Below, piece by piece: positions 17,958 to 27,130 of a DNA stretch of 64,000 nucleotides. A program made the position numbers and the translations under genes. The first letter of the stretch is position 1, and each line of letters begins with the position of its first letter. This stretch comes from Spirochaetales bacterium (GTDB taxonomy: Bacteria; Spirochaetota; Spirochaetia; Treponematales; Treponemataceae): positions 169,394-233,393 of the forward strand of contig JAQXNX010000033.1 in assembly GCA_029098225.1 (NCBI GenBank), given 5' to 3'. The notes under the pieces were generated by a model that saw only the letters and a list, made by a program, of their open reading frames with translations, did no database searches and was not told where the DNA came from.

Positions 17958-19216
17958 TTTATAATATTATTTCTGTAGCATCAATATTTATTCTCATAGC
18001 CTGCGTAGGATTCTTTACATCTTCAGAAACAGCATATCTTTCTCTTCCAAAAATTAAATTACGCAGCATGATTGAAGAAGGAAAAAAACATGCTAAATTA
18101 ATTGCAAAATTAAAAGATGATATGTCTAAGCTTTTGACAACTGTGTTAATCGGAACTAACTTCTTAAATTCATTATGCGCTTCAATTGCAACTGCTTTTG
18201 CACTTAGAATTCTGGGACAAAAAGGAACAGCAATTGCTCCATTTATTACAGCCTTTTTTATAACAACCTTTGCTCAGATTATTCCAAAAACTTTTGCCTC
18301 CTTTTTTCCGCAAAAGGTTGCACAGTTTTCTTCGGTTCCACTTTTTGTGCTGGAAAAAATATTTTTCCCGATTGTCTGGATTTTTTCTCACCTTTCGAAT
18401 CTTGCCGTTTCCTTATTTAAAAAAATATTTAAACCAAAACCTTCAGGAATTACGCATGAAGAATTAGAGACATTAATTGACGTTGGAAAATCTGAAGGAA
18501 CAATTGAGAAAGACGAAAGTGAACTTTTAAATAAAATAATTAAATTTAACAATTTAGTTGTTACAGATATTATGAAGCACAGATCTTCTGTAAGTATGAT
18601 AAATTCTACAGCAGATTATCAGGAAGTTATTCAGGAATTTTTACGTTCCGGTTTTTCAACAATTACAGTCTATAAAAATACAAAAGAAAATGTTGCTGGA
18701 GTTTTAAATTATAAAAAAATAATTTTTGGCAGTGCAAATATAGATAAAGGACCAGGCTTTGCCGGAAGAATGATGAACGAAGTTTTGTATGTTCCGGGAA
18801 CATTTTCTGTACTTGAGCTTCTTAAAAAATTTAAAAATGATGAACACAAATTTGCCGTTGTACTTGATGAAATGGGACAGGCTTCGGGAATTGTCACAAT
18901 GGAAGATATTATGAAGGTTGTATTTAACAGAATGACAGATGAAAATTCTTATGACAACCGTCCGGCTGAAGAAAAAATAAAGCTTATTTCTACTGATTCT
19001 TTTCTTGTACCCGGCAATTTACGCATTGAAGATGTAAATGAAATTCTAGGACTTCATCTTGAATCACAGAATATGACGACAATAGCTGGCTGGCTGCTTG
19101 AGCAGTTTGGATTTCTGCCTACCAGCGGAATGATTTTTATTAAAGACAAAATTCTCTATACTGCCGAAGATGTTCGAGACAGAAAAATTCTGACAATCAG
19201 AATTAAAACACATTAA
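17954..19216 (+). CDS. CNNM/CorC-family membrane protein, divergent paralog
   Basis: 420-residue paralog of the preceding gene, translationally coupled to it. DUF21 domain starts with TSSETAYLSLPKIKLRSM. The loop that reads FGEITPK in the partner reads FAQIIPK here, so the conserved glutamate is glutamine. The CBS pair (DIMKHRSSVSMI, GVLNYKKIIFGS, VVLDEMGQASGIVTMEDI) and the C-terminal associated domain are kept. The two proteins may form a heterodimer. It converges on ruvB with only seven bases between the stops and no terminator hairpin. Confidence 0.87.
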   Translation: MIYNIISVASIFILIACVGFFTSSETAYLSLPKIKLRSMIEEGKKHAKLIAKLKDDMSKLLTTVLIGTNFLNSLCASIATAFALRILGQKGTAIAPFITAFFITTFAQIIPKTFASFFPQKVAQFSSVPLFVLEKIFFPIVWIFSHLSNLAVSLFKKIFKPKPSGITHEELETLIDVGKSEGTIEKDESELLNKIIKFNNLVVTDIMKHRSSVSMINSTADYQEVIQEFLRSGFSTITVYKNTKENVAGVLNYKKIIFGSANIDKGPGFAGRMMNEVLYVPGTFSVLELLKKFKNDEHKFAVVLDEMGQASGIVTMEDIMKVVFNRMTDENSYDNRPAEEKIKLISTDSFLVPGNLRIEDVNEILGLHLESQNMTTIAGWLLEQFGFLPTSGMIFIKDKILYTAEDVRDRKILTIRIKTH

Positions 19217-19223
19217 AGAATAA

Positions 19224-20279
19224 TTAAAATAATGTTCCCTGAACTCCGCCGTCTTTTGAAGCAGCTTCATGTGTAAGGCCTAGATGAGTGTAAGCCTTTT
19301 CTGTAACCATGCGTCCACGAGGAGTTCTTTGCAAAAATCCGCACTGAATAAGATACGGTTCATAATAGTCTTCCAGAGTATCCATACTCTCACCAATTGA
19401 AATTGCAAGAGTTTCTGCTCCAACAGGACCTCCGCCAAAGTTTTCAATTATAGAGCGAAGAATTTCGCGGTCATATTTTTCAAGACCAATTTCATCTATC
19501 TCAAGACGTTTTAATCCATTATCGACAATATCAATTGTTATAGAATTGCTTCCAGAAACCTGCGCAAAGTCCCGCATGCGGCGAAGTACTCGATTTGCTA
19601 CTCGCGGAGTTCCACGACAGCATTGAGCCAGCAGCATAGCAGCATCCTCTTCTATTCCTATTTCAAGAATAGATGCAGAACGTTTTATAATACTTGCAAG
19701 TTCCTTTTGTGTATAAAATTCAAAACGAGGAATAAAACCAAATCGCGAACGAAGCGGAGAGCTTACACTTCCAGCCTTTGTAGTAGCGCCAACCAGCGTA
19801 AACGGAGGAATTGGAATGCGGACTGTACGAGCCGCAGCTCCCTGACCAATAATCCAGTCGAGTTCAAAATCTTCCATTGCTATATAAAGCATTTCTTCAA
19901 TGGCAGGCTTTAAACGATGAATCTCATCAATAAAAAAAACTGTGCGCGGAGTAATCGTGCTTAAAATTCCAGCAAGATCCTTTGGCTTATCAAGTGCAGG
20001 AGCACTGGTAACTTTAAAATCGACTCCAAGTTCATGTGCCGTAATTTGTGCAAGAGTTGTCTTTCCAAGTCCTGGAGGACCAATAAGCAGAAGATGATCC
20101 AGAGGTTCTTCACGCAGCTTTGCTGCCTCAATAAATGTAGAAAGATTTTTCTTTACACTCTCCTGCCCTAAAAAATCCTTAAGCATAGCAGGACGAAGCT
20201 TATTATCCTGTTCATCATATCTGTCTTTTAAATCTGCACGTACAATTGCTGAAAAATCTGAAGAAAATTCATCACTCAT
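19224..20279 (-). CDS. ruvB: Holliday junction branch migration helicase RuvB
   Basis: 351-residue AAA+ motor that, with RuvA, drives branch migration of Holliday junctions. Walker A GPPGLGKTTLA, Walker B FFIDEIHRL, sensor region TLVGATTKAGSVSSPLRSRF and arginine-finger/winged-helix part (TPRVANRVLRRMRDFA, RTPRGRM) are all in place. Length is normal. It follows ruvA by nine bases on the same strand. No ruvC is seen in this window. Confidence 0.98.
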   Translation of the reverse strand: MSDEFSSDFSAIVRADLKDRYDEQDNKLRPAMLKDFLGQESVKKNLSTFIEAAKLREEPLDHLLLIGPPGLGKTTLAQITAHELGVDFKVTSAPALDKPKDLAGILSTITPRTVFFIDEIHRLKPAIEEMLYIAMEDFELDWIIGQGAAARTVRIPIPPFTLVGATTKAGSVSSPLRSRFGFIPRFEFYTQKELASIIKRSASILEIGIEEDAAMLLAQCCRGTPRVANRVLRRMRDFAQVSGSNSITIDIVDNGLKRLEIDEIGLEKYDREILRSIIENFGGGPVGAETLAISIGESMDTLEDYYEPYLIQCGFLQRTPRGRMVTEKAYTHLGLTHEAASKDGGVQGTLF

Positions 20280-20288
20280 AAAATACTC

Positions 20289-20909
20289 CTAAGCAAGCTC
20301 CACAATCGCACGTCGGAACAAAATATCTTCCCGTTCTTTCTGACTTTTTCCTGCGAAATCTGGTTCATTTGTAAAAGCTTCAACAAGCTGTGCAACCTTC
20401 TGCTCTACAAGCTTTTTATCATAACCCATGCTTGCAAGCGAAAGCACAACATCAGCATAAGGACTGGCAGCTGCAACATGCACAACAGCCCATCCTGAAG
20501 TCTCACTGATTTTTAATTTTCCTTTAAGTGTAAGCATCATCTTACCGGCAGTCTTTTTACCAACTCCAGGAATTTTTTCCAGCATTTCAAGGTCGCCTTT
20601 TTCCAGAACATCCAGCAGACGCGAACTCGAAACTGCACTCATAATTTTTACAGCACCTTTTGGTCCTACGCCATCAACCTTAAGTAAATCTAAAAAAACA
20701 CTGCGTTCATCTGAACTGGCAAAACCATAAAGCGACATAAGCTGATCTGTATGCTGCAGCCAGGTAAAAATGCGGGCTTCATTTCCTACAGGAGGAAGCA
20801 TATCAAGATTGGAATCAGGAACACATAAATCCCATTCAATACCATTTGTATCTATAAAAACCTGTTTGGGAAATTTTCCCGTAATTATTCCAGTAAGTGA
20901 ATTGAACAT
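20289..20909 (-). CDS. ruvA: Holliday junction DNA-binding protein RuvA
   Basis: 206 residues from the ATG at 20909 (MFNSLTGIITGK), the usual RuvA start; longer in-frame starts add 30 residues foreign to the family. Contains the OB-fold N-terminus, two helix-hairpin-helix motifs (LLKVDGVGPKGAVKIM and LEKIPGVGKKTAGKMML) and the C-terminal RuvB-contact domain. It tetramerises on Holliday junctions. There is no ribosome binding site; a TATAAT ends six bases before the ATG, so the message is probably leaderless. Confidence 0.95.
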   Translation of the reverse strand: MFNSLTGIITGKFPKQVFIDTNGIEWDLCVPDSNLDMLPPVGNEARIFTWLQHTDQLMSLYGFASSDERSVFLDLLKVDGVGPKGAVKIMSAVSSSRLLDVLEKGDLEMLEKIPGVGKKTAGKMMLTLKGKLKISETSGWAVVHVAAASPYADVVLSLASMGYDKKLVEQKVAQLVEAFTNEPDFAGKSQKEREDILFRRAIVELA

Positions 20910-20915
20910 ATTTAT

Positions 20916-20944
20916 ATTATAAATCAAATATGCCTTTTTTTCAC
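20916..20944 (-). promoter_or_regulatory. Promoter of ruvAB
   Basis: On the minus strand GTGAAA (20944-20939), 17 bases, TATAAT (20921-20916), then six bases to the ruvA ATG at 20909. Confidence 0.6.
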
Positions 20945-21079
20945 CCCCCATACAATACTTTACCCGCAATGTTAAAATAATTATTGATAATTCAATCAAA
21001 AAAGAACGTACAAAAATAAAATCATAAAGTATTCCATATTCTTTCTTTTTTCCTTATAATTTCCGCATACGAGGCAATT

Positions 21080-22381
21080 ATGAAGACAAATGCATTAAAA
21101 GGAATGAAAGACATTCTTCCTAAAGAACAAAGATTACGAGATTATGTTCAGAATAAAATTCTAGAAGTATATAAGGCAAGCGGTTTTGAAAGAATCTCTA
21201 CTCCAATACTTGAAGATTCCGAAAACCTTGATAAATCTGAAGGCGGAGATAACCTTAATTTAATATTTAAAGTACTTAAGCGCGGCGAAAAACTCGAAGC
21301 TGCGCTTGCAGCAAATCCTGTTAATGAAAAATCACTTTCAGATATGGGCTTGCGTTATGATCTCACTCTTCCACTTACACGCTTTTATGCTGCACATAGA
21401 AATGAACTTCAATTCCCTTTTAAGGTAATTCAGACAGACCGCGTTTACCGTGCAGAACGCCCTCAAAAAGGCCGCAGCCGTGAATTTGTTCAATGCGATA
21501 TTGATATTCTGGGCGATAAATCTTGCAATGCAGAAGTTGAACTTATTGATGTTACGGCAAGAGCTCTTTTAAGCATCATCGAAGATAAGAAGTCAAACGA
21601 AGCTCTGTTTTTTGATAATTTTATAATCAACATTAACGACCGAAGAGTTTTGAGGAATATGCTTGAAAGCATGGGCTTTGCACCAGATACTCTAGATTCT
21701 GTTTGCATTACTTTTGACAAGCTTGATAAAATTGGAATAGATGGAATTAAGACTGAATTAGAAGAAAAACAGTTTCCTCAGAATGCCATAAAAGAGCTTG
21801 TTGATTTCTGCTCAAATACAACCATCTCAGCAGATGGAACTGAATTTGAAGTTGATGATGTTGTAAAAAAATGCAACGACAAATCTATCGGTGATGATTT
21901 AAAATACATAATTAATACAGTAAAGAAAATTTCAAACAATGATTACAAAGTAAGATACTGTCCAAGTCTTGTTCGTGGTCAGGGATATTATACAGGCGTT
22001 GTTTTTGAAATTACAAATCCAAACTTTGGTGGAGCAATCGGCGGTGGCGGACGCTACGATAAACTTATAGGAAAGTTTATTGGAGAAGATATTCCTGCTG
22101 TTGGTTTTTCAATTGGTTTTGAAAGAATCTGCTCGCTGCTTCAAGATACTACTTTTGAAATTCCAAATGAAAAAAGAAAGCTTGCACTTTTGTACGATGA
22201 AGAAATTGAATTTTCAAAAGTCATAAAAAAAGCTGAAGAATTGCGAAAAAAGTATTCAGTTTCAATTCTTCGCAAGGCAAAAAAAATGGGACCTATGTTT
22301 GGTATGCTGGAAAAACAGGACTACAAAGATTTCTGTATAAACAAAGGTGATGAATTTATTTTAAAATCATTAGAAAATTAA
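21080..22381 (+). CDS. hisS: Histidyl-tRNA synthetase
   Basis: 433-residue class II synthetase that charges tRNA-His. Visible: motif 2 region QTDRVYRAERPQKGRSREFVQCDID, split here as VYRAERPQKGR and REFVQCDIDI; the histidine-binding LVRGQGYYTGVVFEI; motif 3 AVGFSIGFERI; and a C-terminal anticodon-binding domain, which appears shorter than usual. GAGG lies nine bases before the ATG and a TATAAT at 21055-21060 is the likely -10, giving a short but normal leader. Confidence 0.95.
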   Translation: MKTNALKGMKDILPKEQRLRDYVQNKILEVYKASGFERISTPILEDSENLDKSEGGDNLNLIFKVLKRGEKLEAALAANPVNEKSLSDMGLRYDLTLPLTRFYAAHRNELQFPFKVIQTDRVYRAERPQKGRSREFVQCDIDILGDKSCNAEVELIDVTARALLSIIEDKKSNEALFFDNFIININDRRVLRNMLESMGFAPDTLDSVCITFDKLDKIGIDGIKTELEEKQFPQNAIKELVDFCSNTTISADGTEFEVDDVVKKCNDKSIGDDLKYIINTVKKISNNDYKVRYCPSLVRGQGYYTGVVFEITNPNFGGAIGGGGRYDKLIGKFIGEDIPAVGFSIGFERICSLLQDTTFEIPNEKRKLALLYDEEIEFSKVIKKAEELRKKYSVSILRKAKKMGPMFGMLEKQDYKDFCINKGDEFILKSLEN

Positions 22382-22436
22382 AGATGCAGTAAAATGCATC
22401 TTTAATCCGCACATTTTTGCTTTTGCAGAAAGTGCG
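22378..22436 (+). terminator. Two adjacent hairpins after hisS
   Basis: First hairpin: an 11-bp perfect stem TTAAAGATGCA (22378-22388) / TGCATCTTTAA (22395-22405). It overlaps the hisS stop codon and has no long T-run. Second: CGCAC...GTGCG (22408-22436) with an inner GC/GC stem closed by TTTT. The second resembles a hairpin in the secA leader (27102-27130). Confidence 0.5.
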
Positions 22437-22482
22437 CAAATTAATAATTTTAACAGAAGGTTTTTCCGGCGGGGAACTACAA

Positions 22483-23280
22483 ATGACATTAATTTTTGAT
22501 ATTGGAAACACAAACATAAAAACAGCTCTTTTTGATGGTGAGAATCTGCTTTATACCTGGCGCATTTCTACAGACTTAAAGAGAACCGGAGATGAATATT
22601 TTTCTCTACTCCGTCCTCTTTTCCGCGATGCAGAAATTGATTTTTCTTCAATCAGCAAGGTTGTTCTTAGTACTGTTGTTCCGGCATTAATCGGTCCATT
22701 TGTAATTGTTTCCCAGCATTTTTCAGGCAAAAAACCTATTATCATAGGACCAGAAATTTATTCAAAGCTTCCTCTTAAAGTACCGCAAACAGCTGTTCAC
22801 GAAATTGGAACAGATCTTTACTGCGATGCGCTTGAAGCCTGGAGTCGTTATAAAGCGCCATGCATTATAGCAGATTTTGGAACTGCACTATCTTTTACAG
22901 CTGTTTCTAAGGAAGGAAGCATCGCCGGAGTAGCAATTACACCTGGAATAAGAACTGCGTTTAATTCTCTTTTTAATAACACAGCACAAATTCCTGCAAT
23001 TCCCCTTGATATTCCGCCAACCAGCCTTGGTAAAAATACAGTTGTTGCTGTACAAAGTGGTATAGTTTTAGGATATAAAGGTCTTGTAGAAGGATTAGTG
23101 AATCGAATGAAAGAAGATTTAGCTAAAGAAACTTCCTGCAAAACAGAAGAAATAAAAGTAATTGCAACAGGCGGCCTAAACAGCATGCTCTCTCCTATTA
23201 CAAATACTTTTGACTACATAGACAAAGATTTAACTCTTTGCGGAATGAAGCGTATTGCAGAAACTATACAAAGCTGCTAA
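22483..23280 (+). CDS. coaX: Type III pantothenate kinase
   Basis: 265 residues from the ATG at 22483, preceded by GGCGGGGA; the longer TTG-started reading would add 22 residues from a hairpin region. Phosphorylates pantothenate, the first step of CoA synthesis. ASKHA fold: N-terminal LIFDIGNTNIKTALFDG phosphate loop, IGTDLYCDALEAWSRY, IADFGTALSFTAV and GVAITPGI motifs are typical of CoaX. Its stop overlaps the stop of the convergent NeuB-type gene by four bases. Confidence 0.93.
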   Translation: MTLIFDIGNTNIKTALFDGENLLYTWRISTDLKRTGDEYFSLLRPLFRDAEIDFSSISKVVLSTVVPALIGPFVIVSQHFSGKKPIIIGPEIYSKLPLKVPQTAVHEIGTDLYCDALEAWSRYKAPCIIADFGTALSFTAVSKEGSIAGVAITPGIRTAFNSLFNNTAQIPAIPLDIPPTSLGKNTVVAVQSGIVLGYKGLVEGLVNRMKEDLAKETSCKTEEIKVIATGGLNSMLSPITNTFDYIDKDLTLCGMKRIAETIQSC

Positions 23281-24401
23281 CTCTTCAAAATAACATCTTC
23301 AAACTGAACGCCCTGGCCGCCTTCAACATTCCGCGCAAGAATTGAACCAGTTATTTTATCATAAAATTCCGGAGATATTCCCGGAGTTAGAATTTTTTCT
23401 GTACGCAAAATAGAAATATCGTCCCCGCTTATTACATCCCCTCTTTTCATATCCTTCATAAAATGAAGACTTCTGTTTGTACGGCCGTAATTTGCTTCCT
23501 CTGCCGGCGCAAGTTTTTTTACGCCATCGCCAATAACAGCCATAACACGCTCGCGGGAAAACTGTTCACTAAGCTGTTCAATAGTACGTTCAAGTCCAAC
23601 AGCTTCTCCATAATGACGGAAAACAGCTTCGGTCTGATGAACGACATGAACCATTAATGCAAACTGTTCAGGTTCAAGTGCAACAGGATCATCAAGACCA
23701 TCTGTTTTACGGCTTAATGTAAAATGCTTTTCTATAATAGTTCCGCCACAGGCAACACTCAAAACTGGAACAAGAACAGGATCCAGACTATGATCGCTTA
23801 AACCGGTTTCTATTCCTAAAATATTTTTTAAAGTTGTTATTAATTTTAAATTATATTCTTCTTCTGGTGCAGGATAACTTGTAATACAATGAAGAAGAGA
23901 AACATTCTCTCTGCCGACAATTCTAACAGCCTTATCAATATCTGACAAAGTAGAAACTCCGCTGGAAAGAATTACGGGAACAGGCATTTCTCCATTTCTC
24001 TTTTGTTTTTCACGCCAGTCCCGCAAGAATTCAAGCATTTTATAATGATTCAATTCTGGAGAAGCAATTTTTACATAATCCGGATTTAATTCCAGAAGCT
24101 CCTTCATACTGCGAAGTCCGAATGGAGAACAGCAGAATTTACAGTTTTTTGAATGAACATAATCAATAAGCCGGCTATAAAATTCAGGTTTACATTCCAG
24201 CTGTTTGAATCTTTCATAAAGCGGAATATTTCCAGTTGGAAGTTTTACAAAACCTGTTTTTGGATGCAAAATTTCATCTGCGTACACCCATTGAAATTTT
24301 ATTGTATCTGCTCCAGATTCTGCGGCTGCATCAACGAGAGAACAGGCTTTTTCAAAAGAACCTTCATGCGAAGTTCCAATCTCTGCAATAATATTAATCA
24401 T
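23277..24401 (-). CDS. NeuB-family nonulosonic acid synthase (sialic/legionaminic/pseudaminic type)
   Basis: About 374 residues from ATG 24401, with AAGG eight bases before it. TIM-barrel condensing enzyme that joins PEP to an N-acylated six-carbon sugar to make a nine-carbon acid. Motifs: INIIAEIGTSHEGS, ADTIKFQWVYADE, YVKIASPELNHY, VILSSGVSTL, LLHCITSYPAP, ETGLSDHS and EKHFTLSRKTDGLDD. A C-terminal SAF (antifreeze-like) domain begins near RSLHFMKDMKRGDVIS. Whether the product is sialic, legionaminic or pseudaminic acid cannot be told. It is the last gene of a five-gene operon and overlaps its upstream neighbour. No NeuA-type activating enzyme is near. Confidence 0.85.
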   Translation of the reverse strand: MINIIAEIGTSHEGSFEKACSLVDAAAESGADTIKFQWVYADEILHPKTGFVKLPTGNIPLYERFKQLECKPEFYSRLIDYVHSKNCKFCCSPFGLRSMKELLELNPDYVKIASPELNHYKMLEFLRDWREKQKRNGEMPVPVILSSGVSTLSDIDKAVRIVGRENVSLLHCITSYPAPEEEYNLKLITTLKNILGIETGLSDHSLDPVLVPVLSVACGGTIIEKHFTLSRKTDGLDDPVALEPEQFALMVHVVHQTEAVFRHYGEAVGLERTIEQLSEQFSRERVMAVIGDGVKKLAPAEEANYGRTNRSLHFMKDMKRGDVISGDDISILRTEKILTPGISPEFYDKITGSILARNVEGGQGVQFEDVILKS

Positions 24402-24777
24402 TCTCGCCTTCAAGAATTTTTTTAGAAATTGATTCTGCTTTTAATCTGTTTGAATAAACAGCTATGCTGCTTTTTGGAAGCCAGCCGTTCTTTGTATTAT
24501 ACCACTGATTATTATTCGGGTTGGAAGTTTTTCCGGTTATCTGAACAATATCACCTTTTCTGGCATGAGATAAAACTTTTGCATCCCAGTCATGCTCTTC
24601 TCTGAATGCTGTATAAGGAGAAGTTACAACTGCCCACTCAACATCTGGAGCAAGGGATAATGGCTCTGAATTATCCAAAGGAAGCATTTCAATTTCTTTT
24701 TTTACGCATCCGGTAGTAAAAACTAAAAGAATATTTATGAAAAATATTCCAAAAATTATTTTTAATTTATTTTTCAT
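24394..24777 (-). CDS. SH3-domain lipoprotein
   Basis: 127 residues from the ATG at 24777, inside the 3' end of the Nudix gene. Signal peptide with lipobox VFTTGC. The mature part carries a bacterial SH3-like fold: AVVTSPYTAFREEHDWDAKV, then ARKGDIVQITGK and WYNTKNGWLPKSSI. Such domains commonly bind peptidoglycan or other envelope polymers. It overlaps both neighbours in the envelope/NeuB operon. Role unknown. Confidence 0.75.
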   Translation of the reverse strand: MKNKLKIIFGIFFINILLVFTTGCVKKEIEMLPLDNSEPLSLAPDVEWAVVTSPYTAFREEHDWDAKVLSHARKGDIVQITGKTSNPNNNQWYNTKNGWLPKSSIAVYSNRLKAESISKKILEGEND

Positions 24778-25174
24778 TTTTGCACCACTTGTAAATTTTT
24801 TCATAAACAGCCATATCGGAATCGACAAAATTTAACTGTGGAATTTTATCGATATTTTCCCAGGCATATTCTGTATGCTCCGTAAGCTTAAAAGGCTTTT
24901 CAATTCCGTCTTCATAAAACTTTATAGCAAAAACATCCAGAGTACACTCTCTTTCTTTATGAATAAAAGTACTGTTTGTAATATGTTCACCAACTTCAAC
25001 CTCTACTCCAAACTCTTCCATCATCTCACGTTTTATTGCCTGAACAAAATCTTCACCATCATCAATTTTTCCACCTGGAAATTCCCAGCGTCCGCCCATA
25101 TCTCCAGTCATTATTCTTTTGGCAATAAAAACTTTTCCATTTCTATAATCTATGCAGGCTATAGAACGACTCAT
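24767..25174 (-). CDS. Nudix (MutT-type) NTP pyrophosphohydrolase
   Basis: 135-residue Nudix hydrolase with a perfect Nudix box: GKIDDGE, seven residues, REMMEEFGV. MutT homologs hydrolyse 8-oxo-dGTP; WEFPGGKIDDGE and the size fit this subgroup, but substrate specificity cannot be read from sequence. Lies inside a minus-strand operon, overlapping the gene before it by four bases and the lipoprotein gene after it by eleven. Confidence 0.9.
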   Translation of the reverse strand: MSRSIACIDYRNGKVFIAKRIMTGDMGGRWEFPGGKIDDGEDFVQAIKREMMEEFGVEVEVGEHITNSTFIHKERECTLDVFAIKFYEDGIEKPFKLTEHTEYAWENIDKIPQLNFVDSDMAVYEKIYKWCKNEK

Positions 25175-25776
25175 CTCTTTACCTCACAAGATAATTCTTT
25201 TTCTTCATCATCGACATTTATAATAACATCAACTCTGATTATATCATAATCTGTAAACTTTGTACGGATAGATTTTTCTTTTCCTTCATATACATCGGTA
25301 ATAAAACATTTATCATAAAGCTGATTATTTACTTCTATATAAAAGAATTCTGCTGCAACAACCTTTTCTATTTTTTGCGGAATTTCAGATTCATTTTTCT
25401 TTTTAGGAATAAGATTAGAAAAACCTCGTTTAATTTTTTTTGGAGCATTCTTCATATTCAAAGAAACATAAATTTCTTCTTCATAAGCAAACGCAGATAA
25501 TTCCATCTGAATACCACAGATTTCTGTATATTTTCTGGTTTTATTAAGTCCTGTGTAAATCCATGTAAACGCAACAAAAAAAATCAGCGACAAAAAAATG
25601 AATTTATTATAACCAGTAAAAAGAACCTTAAAACCTTTTACAGGCCTGAGTCCGCCATTATAATATTCTTTTACCAGAGGAGGTGCCTTAGAAATTCTTT
25701 CGTCTCTGTTGTAAAAAAATTTTAATTTTTTATCGCTTTCTTCAACAGGTCCAAATTCTTCTATGTCTTCAAACAA
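25171..25776 (-). CDS. Single-pass membrane protein, unknown function
   Basis: 201 residues. An acidic N-terminus and a charged cytoplasmic stretch (FFYNRDERISKAPPLVKEYY) are followed by one transmembrane helix near residues 59-77 (FIFLSLIFFVAFTWIYTGL) and a beta-rich extracytoplasmic domain ending in CEVKR. I do not recognise the family. It is the second gene of the operon, three bases after the lipoprotein gene and overlapping the Nudix gene, so it may act in the envelope with them. Confidence 0.7.
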   Translation of the reverse strand: MFEDIEEFGPVEESDKKLKFFYNRDERISKAPPLVKEYYNGGLRPVKGFKVLFTGYNKFIFLSLIFFVAFTWIYTGLNKTRKYTEICGIQMELSAFAYEEEIYVSLNMKNAPKKIKRGFSNLIPKKKNESEIPQKIEKVVAAEFFYIEVNNQLYDKCFITDVYEGKEKSIRTKFTDYDIIRVDVIINVDDEEKELSCEVKR

Positions 25777-25779
25777 AAA

Positions 25780-26994
25780 TTACCCCTTAAGAATAGAAGC
25801 AATAAGAGTATCCGTTCTATACCATACAACTCTGGCACAATCTTTTCCTATATATATTGCGTCTATAATTCCGTCTTTTGTAAGATTCATTGCAGAATAA
25901 ATAATATCGCTGTGATTTACATTAAAATGTCTTCTGAACACTCTCTGATTCTCATTCTGGAACATTTCTATATCAAAGCCATTTTCTGTTTTTACAATAA
26001 AGAATTTCCAGCCGCTTTTCGTTATTCCAAGAAAATCATAAGGCATACGGTAAGTTAATTTTGTATAATCAGAAATTACAGATTCTTCGTATGGCGGAAT
26101 TTGAATTGGAGACTCATAAGTTCCATTTTCAATATCAAGTGTATATAAATAAGATTGAAGATAATTTATTCCTGACTGAATTTTAGAATCTTCATCAAAA
26201 TAACTTGAATAATAATCCAGCTGAACATAAAGATTATAAGATTCCAGATCAGGTACCACATTAGAAATTGTAATTAAAACTTCTGAATCAATTTCAGTTT
26301 CTGTATAGGTTGGAACGTCAGAAATATTTATTGGAATCATATATTTTAAAAATCCGTCTACAGAAAACCAGTATACACAAAGCCCTTTTGTTGTTGTTGA
26401 AACTACAACGAGCTCATCTTTTTCTGTTGTATAAATCTGCTTGATTGAAGGAAATGGAGTTCCACCCGGGCCCTGCTGACCAATATATTCAACTTCAGAA
26501 CCATCCCGGGAAAACTTAAGGACAGCCTGACACAAAAGCATGGAATTATCATCACTAACTTCCTGACGATTTTCTGGAATTGTACATGCCGCATATATTC
26601 TGTTATTTGAATCAACCGTAACAAGACCTGTATATTCAAACGGATATGCAACCTCATGTAAAACGTAATTTGGAATCAGCTGAGAATTTTTTACTATATG
26701 CTCGGTATCAGAATCTTCATTATAAAAAAGTGTAAGCAAATCTCCATATGAATTTAATTCCATTATTTTTCCGCTTTCACCATTAACTATATAAAAAAAT
26801 CCTTCCTGCATTGCAATTCCAAAACGGACATTTCCTACATCATTCAATTCAGATACAGAAAGCTGTTCCTGAAATTTTCCATACTGCAGTGTATATAAAT
26901 TTACCTCATCAATACTCTGAATGCTTTCCGAACGGGAACAAGATGCCAGAATAAAAAATGCAGAAATCACTAAAAGTAAATTAATTTTTTTCAT
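25780..26994 (-). CDS. Lipoprotein, probable beta-propeller
   Basis: 404 residues from ATG 26994; an ATG at 27003 is also possible. Signal peptide with lipobox FILASC. Regular segments such as GFFYIVNGESGKIMELN, TVDSNNRIYAAC, AVLKFSRDGSEVEYIG and IYTTEKDELVVVS have the spacing of NHL/6-bladed propeller repeats. Spirochaetes carry a family of such lipoproteins without known function. First gene of the five-gene operon, divergent from secA. Confidence 0.7.
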   Translation of the reverse strand: MKKINLLLVISAFFILASCSRSESIQSIDEVNLYTLQYGKFQEQLSVSELNDVGNVRFGIAMQEGFFYIVNGESGKIMELNSYGDLLTLFYNEDSDTEHIVKNSQLIPNYVLHEVAYPFEYTGLVTVDSNNRIYAACTIPENRQEVSDDNSMLLCQAVLKFSRDGSEVEYIGQQGPGGTPFPSIKQIYTTEKDELVVVSTTTKGLCVYWFSVDGFLKYMIPINISDVPTYTETEIDSEVLITISNVVPDLESYNLYVQLDYYSSYFDEDSKIQSGINYLQSYLYTLDIENGTYESPIQIPPYEESVISDYTKLTYRMPYDFLGITKSGWKFFIVKTENGFDIEMFQNENQRVFRRHFNVNHSDIIYSAMNLTKDGIIDAIYIGKDCARVVWYRTDTLIASILKG

Positions 26995-27056
26995 AAAAAT
27001 CATTATATATTTTTCTTGCCCTAAACACAATTATTATAGTAAATTTATTATAAAGT

Positions 27057-27065
27057 TGTTATAAT
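27057..27065 (+). promoter_or_regulatory. Extended -10 promoter of secA
   Basis: TGTTATAAT, an extended -10, would start a leader of about 83 bases before the secA ATG. The leader contains the hairpin at 27102-27130. The same A/T-rich tract holds two further TATAAT boxes on the minus strand that may serve the lipoprotein operon. Confidence 0.5.
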
Positions 27066-27101
27066 AGATAAAAAATTTCGTTTACGATATTTTTTAATTT
27101 A

Positions 27102-27130
27102 CGCATTTATTTTGCTTCGCAAAAAGTACG
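27102..27130 (+). repeat. Hairpin element in the secA leader
   Basis: Imperfect stem with an inner GC/GC pair closed by TTC and flanked by T- and A-runs. Its sequence closely matches the hairpin at 22408-22436 upstream of coaX, including the CGCAAA.TTAA tail, and shares TTGCTTCGC with the array at 40671-41185. Confidence 0.45.

Noticed and set aside
22417..22482. Longer TTG-started CoaX
   Set aside because: It would run through a hairpin, and the ATG at 22483 has a good binding site and the family's normal N-terminus.
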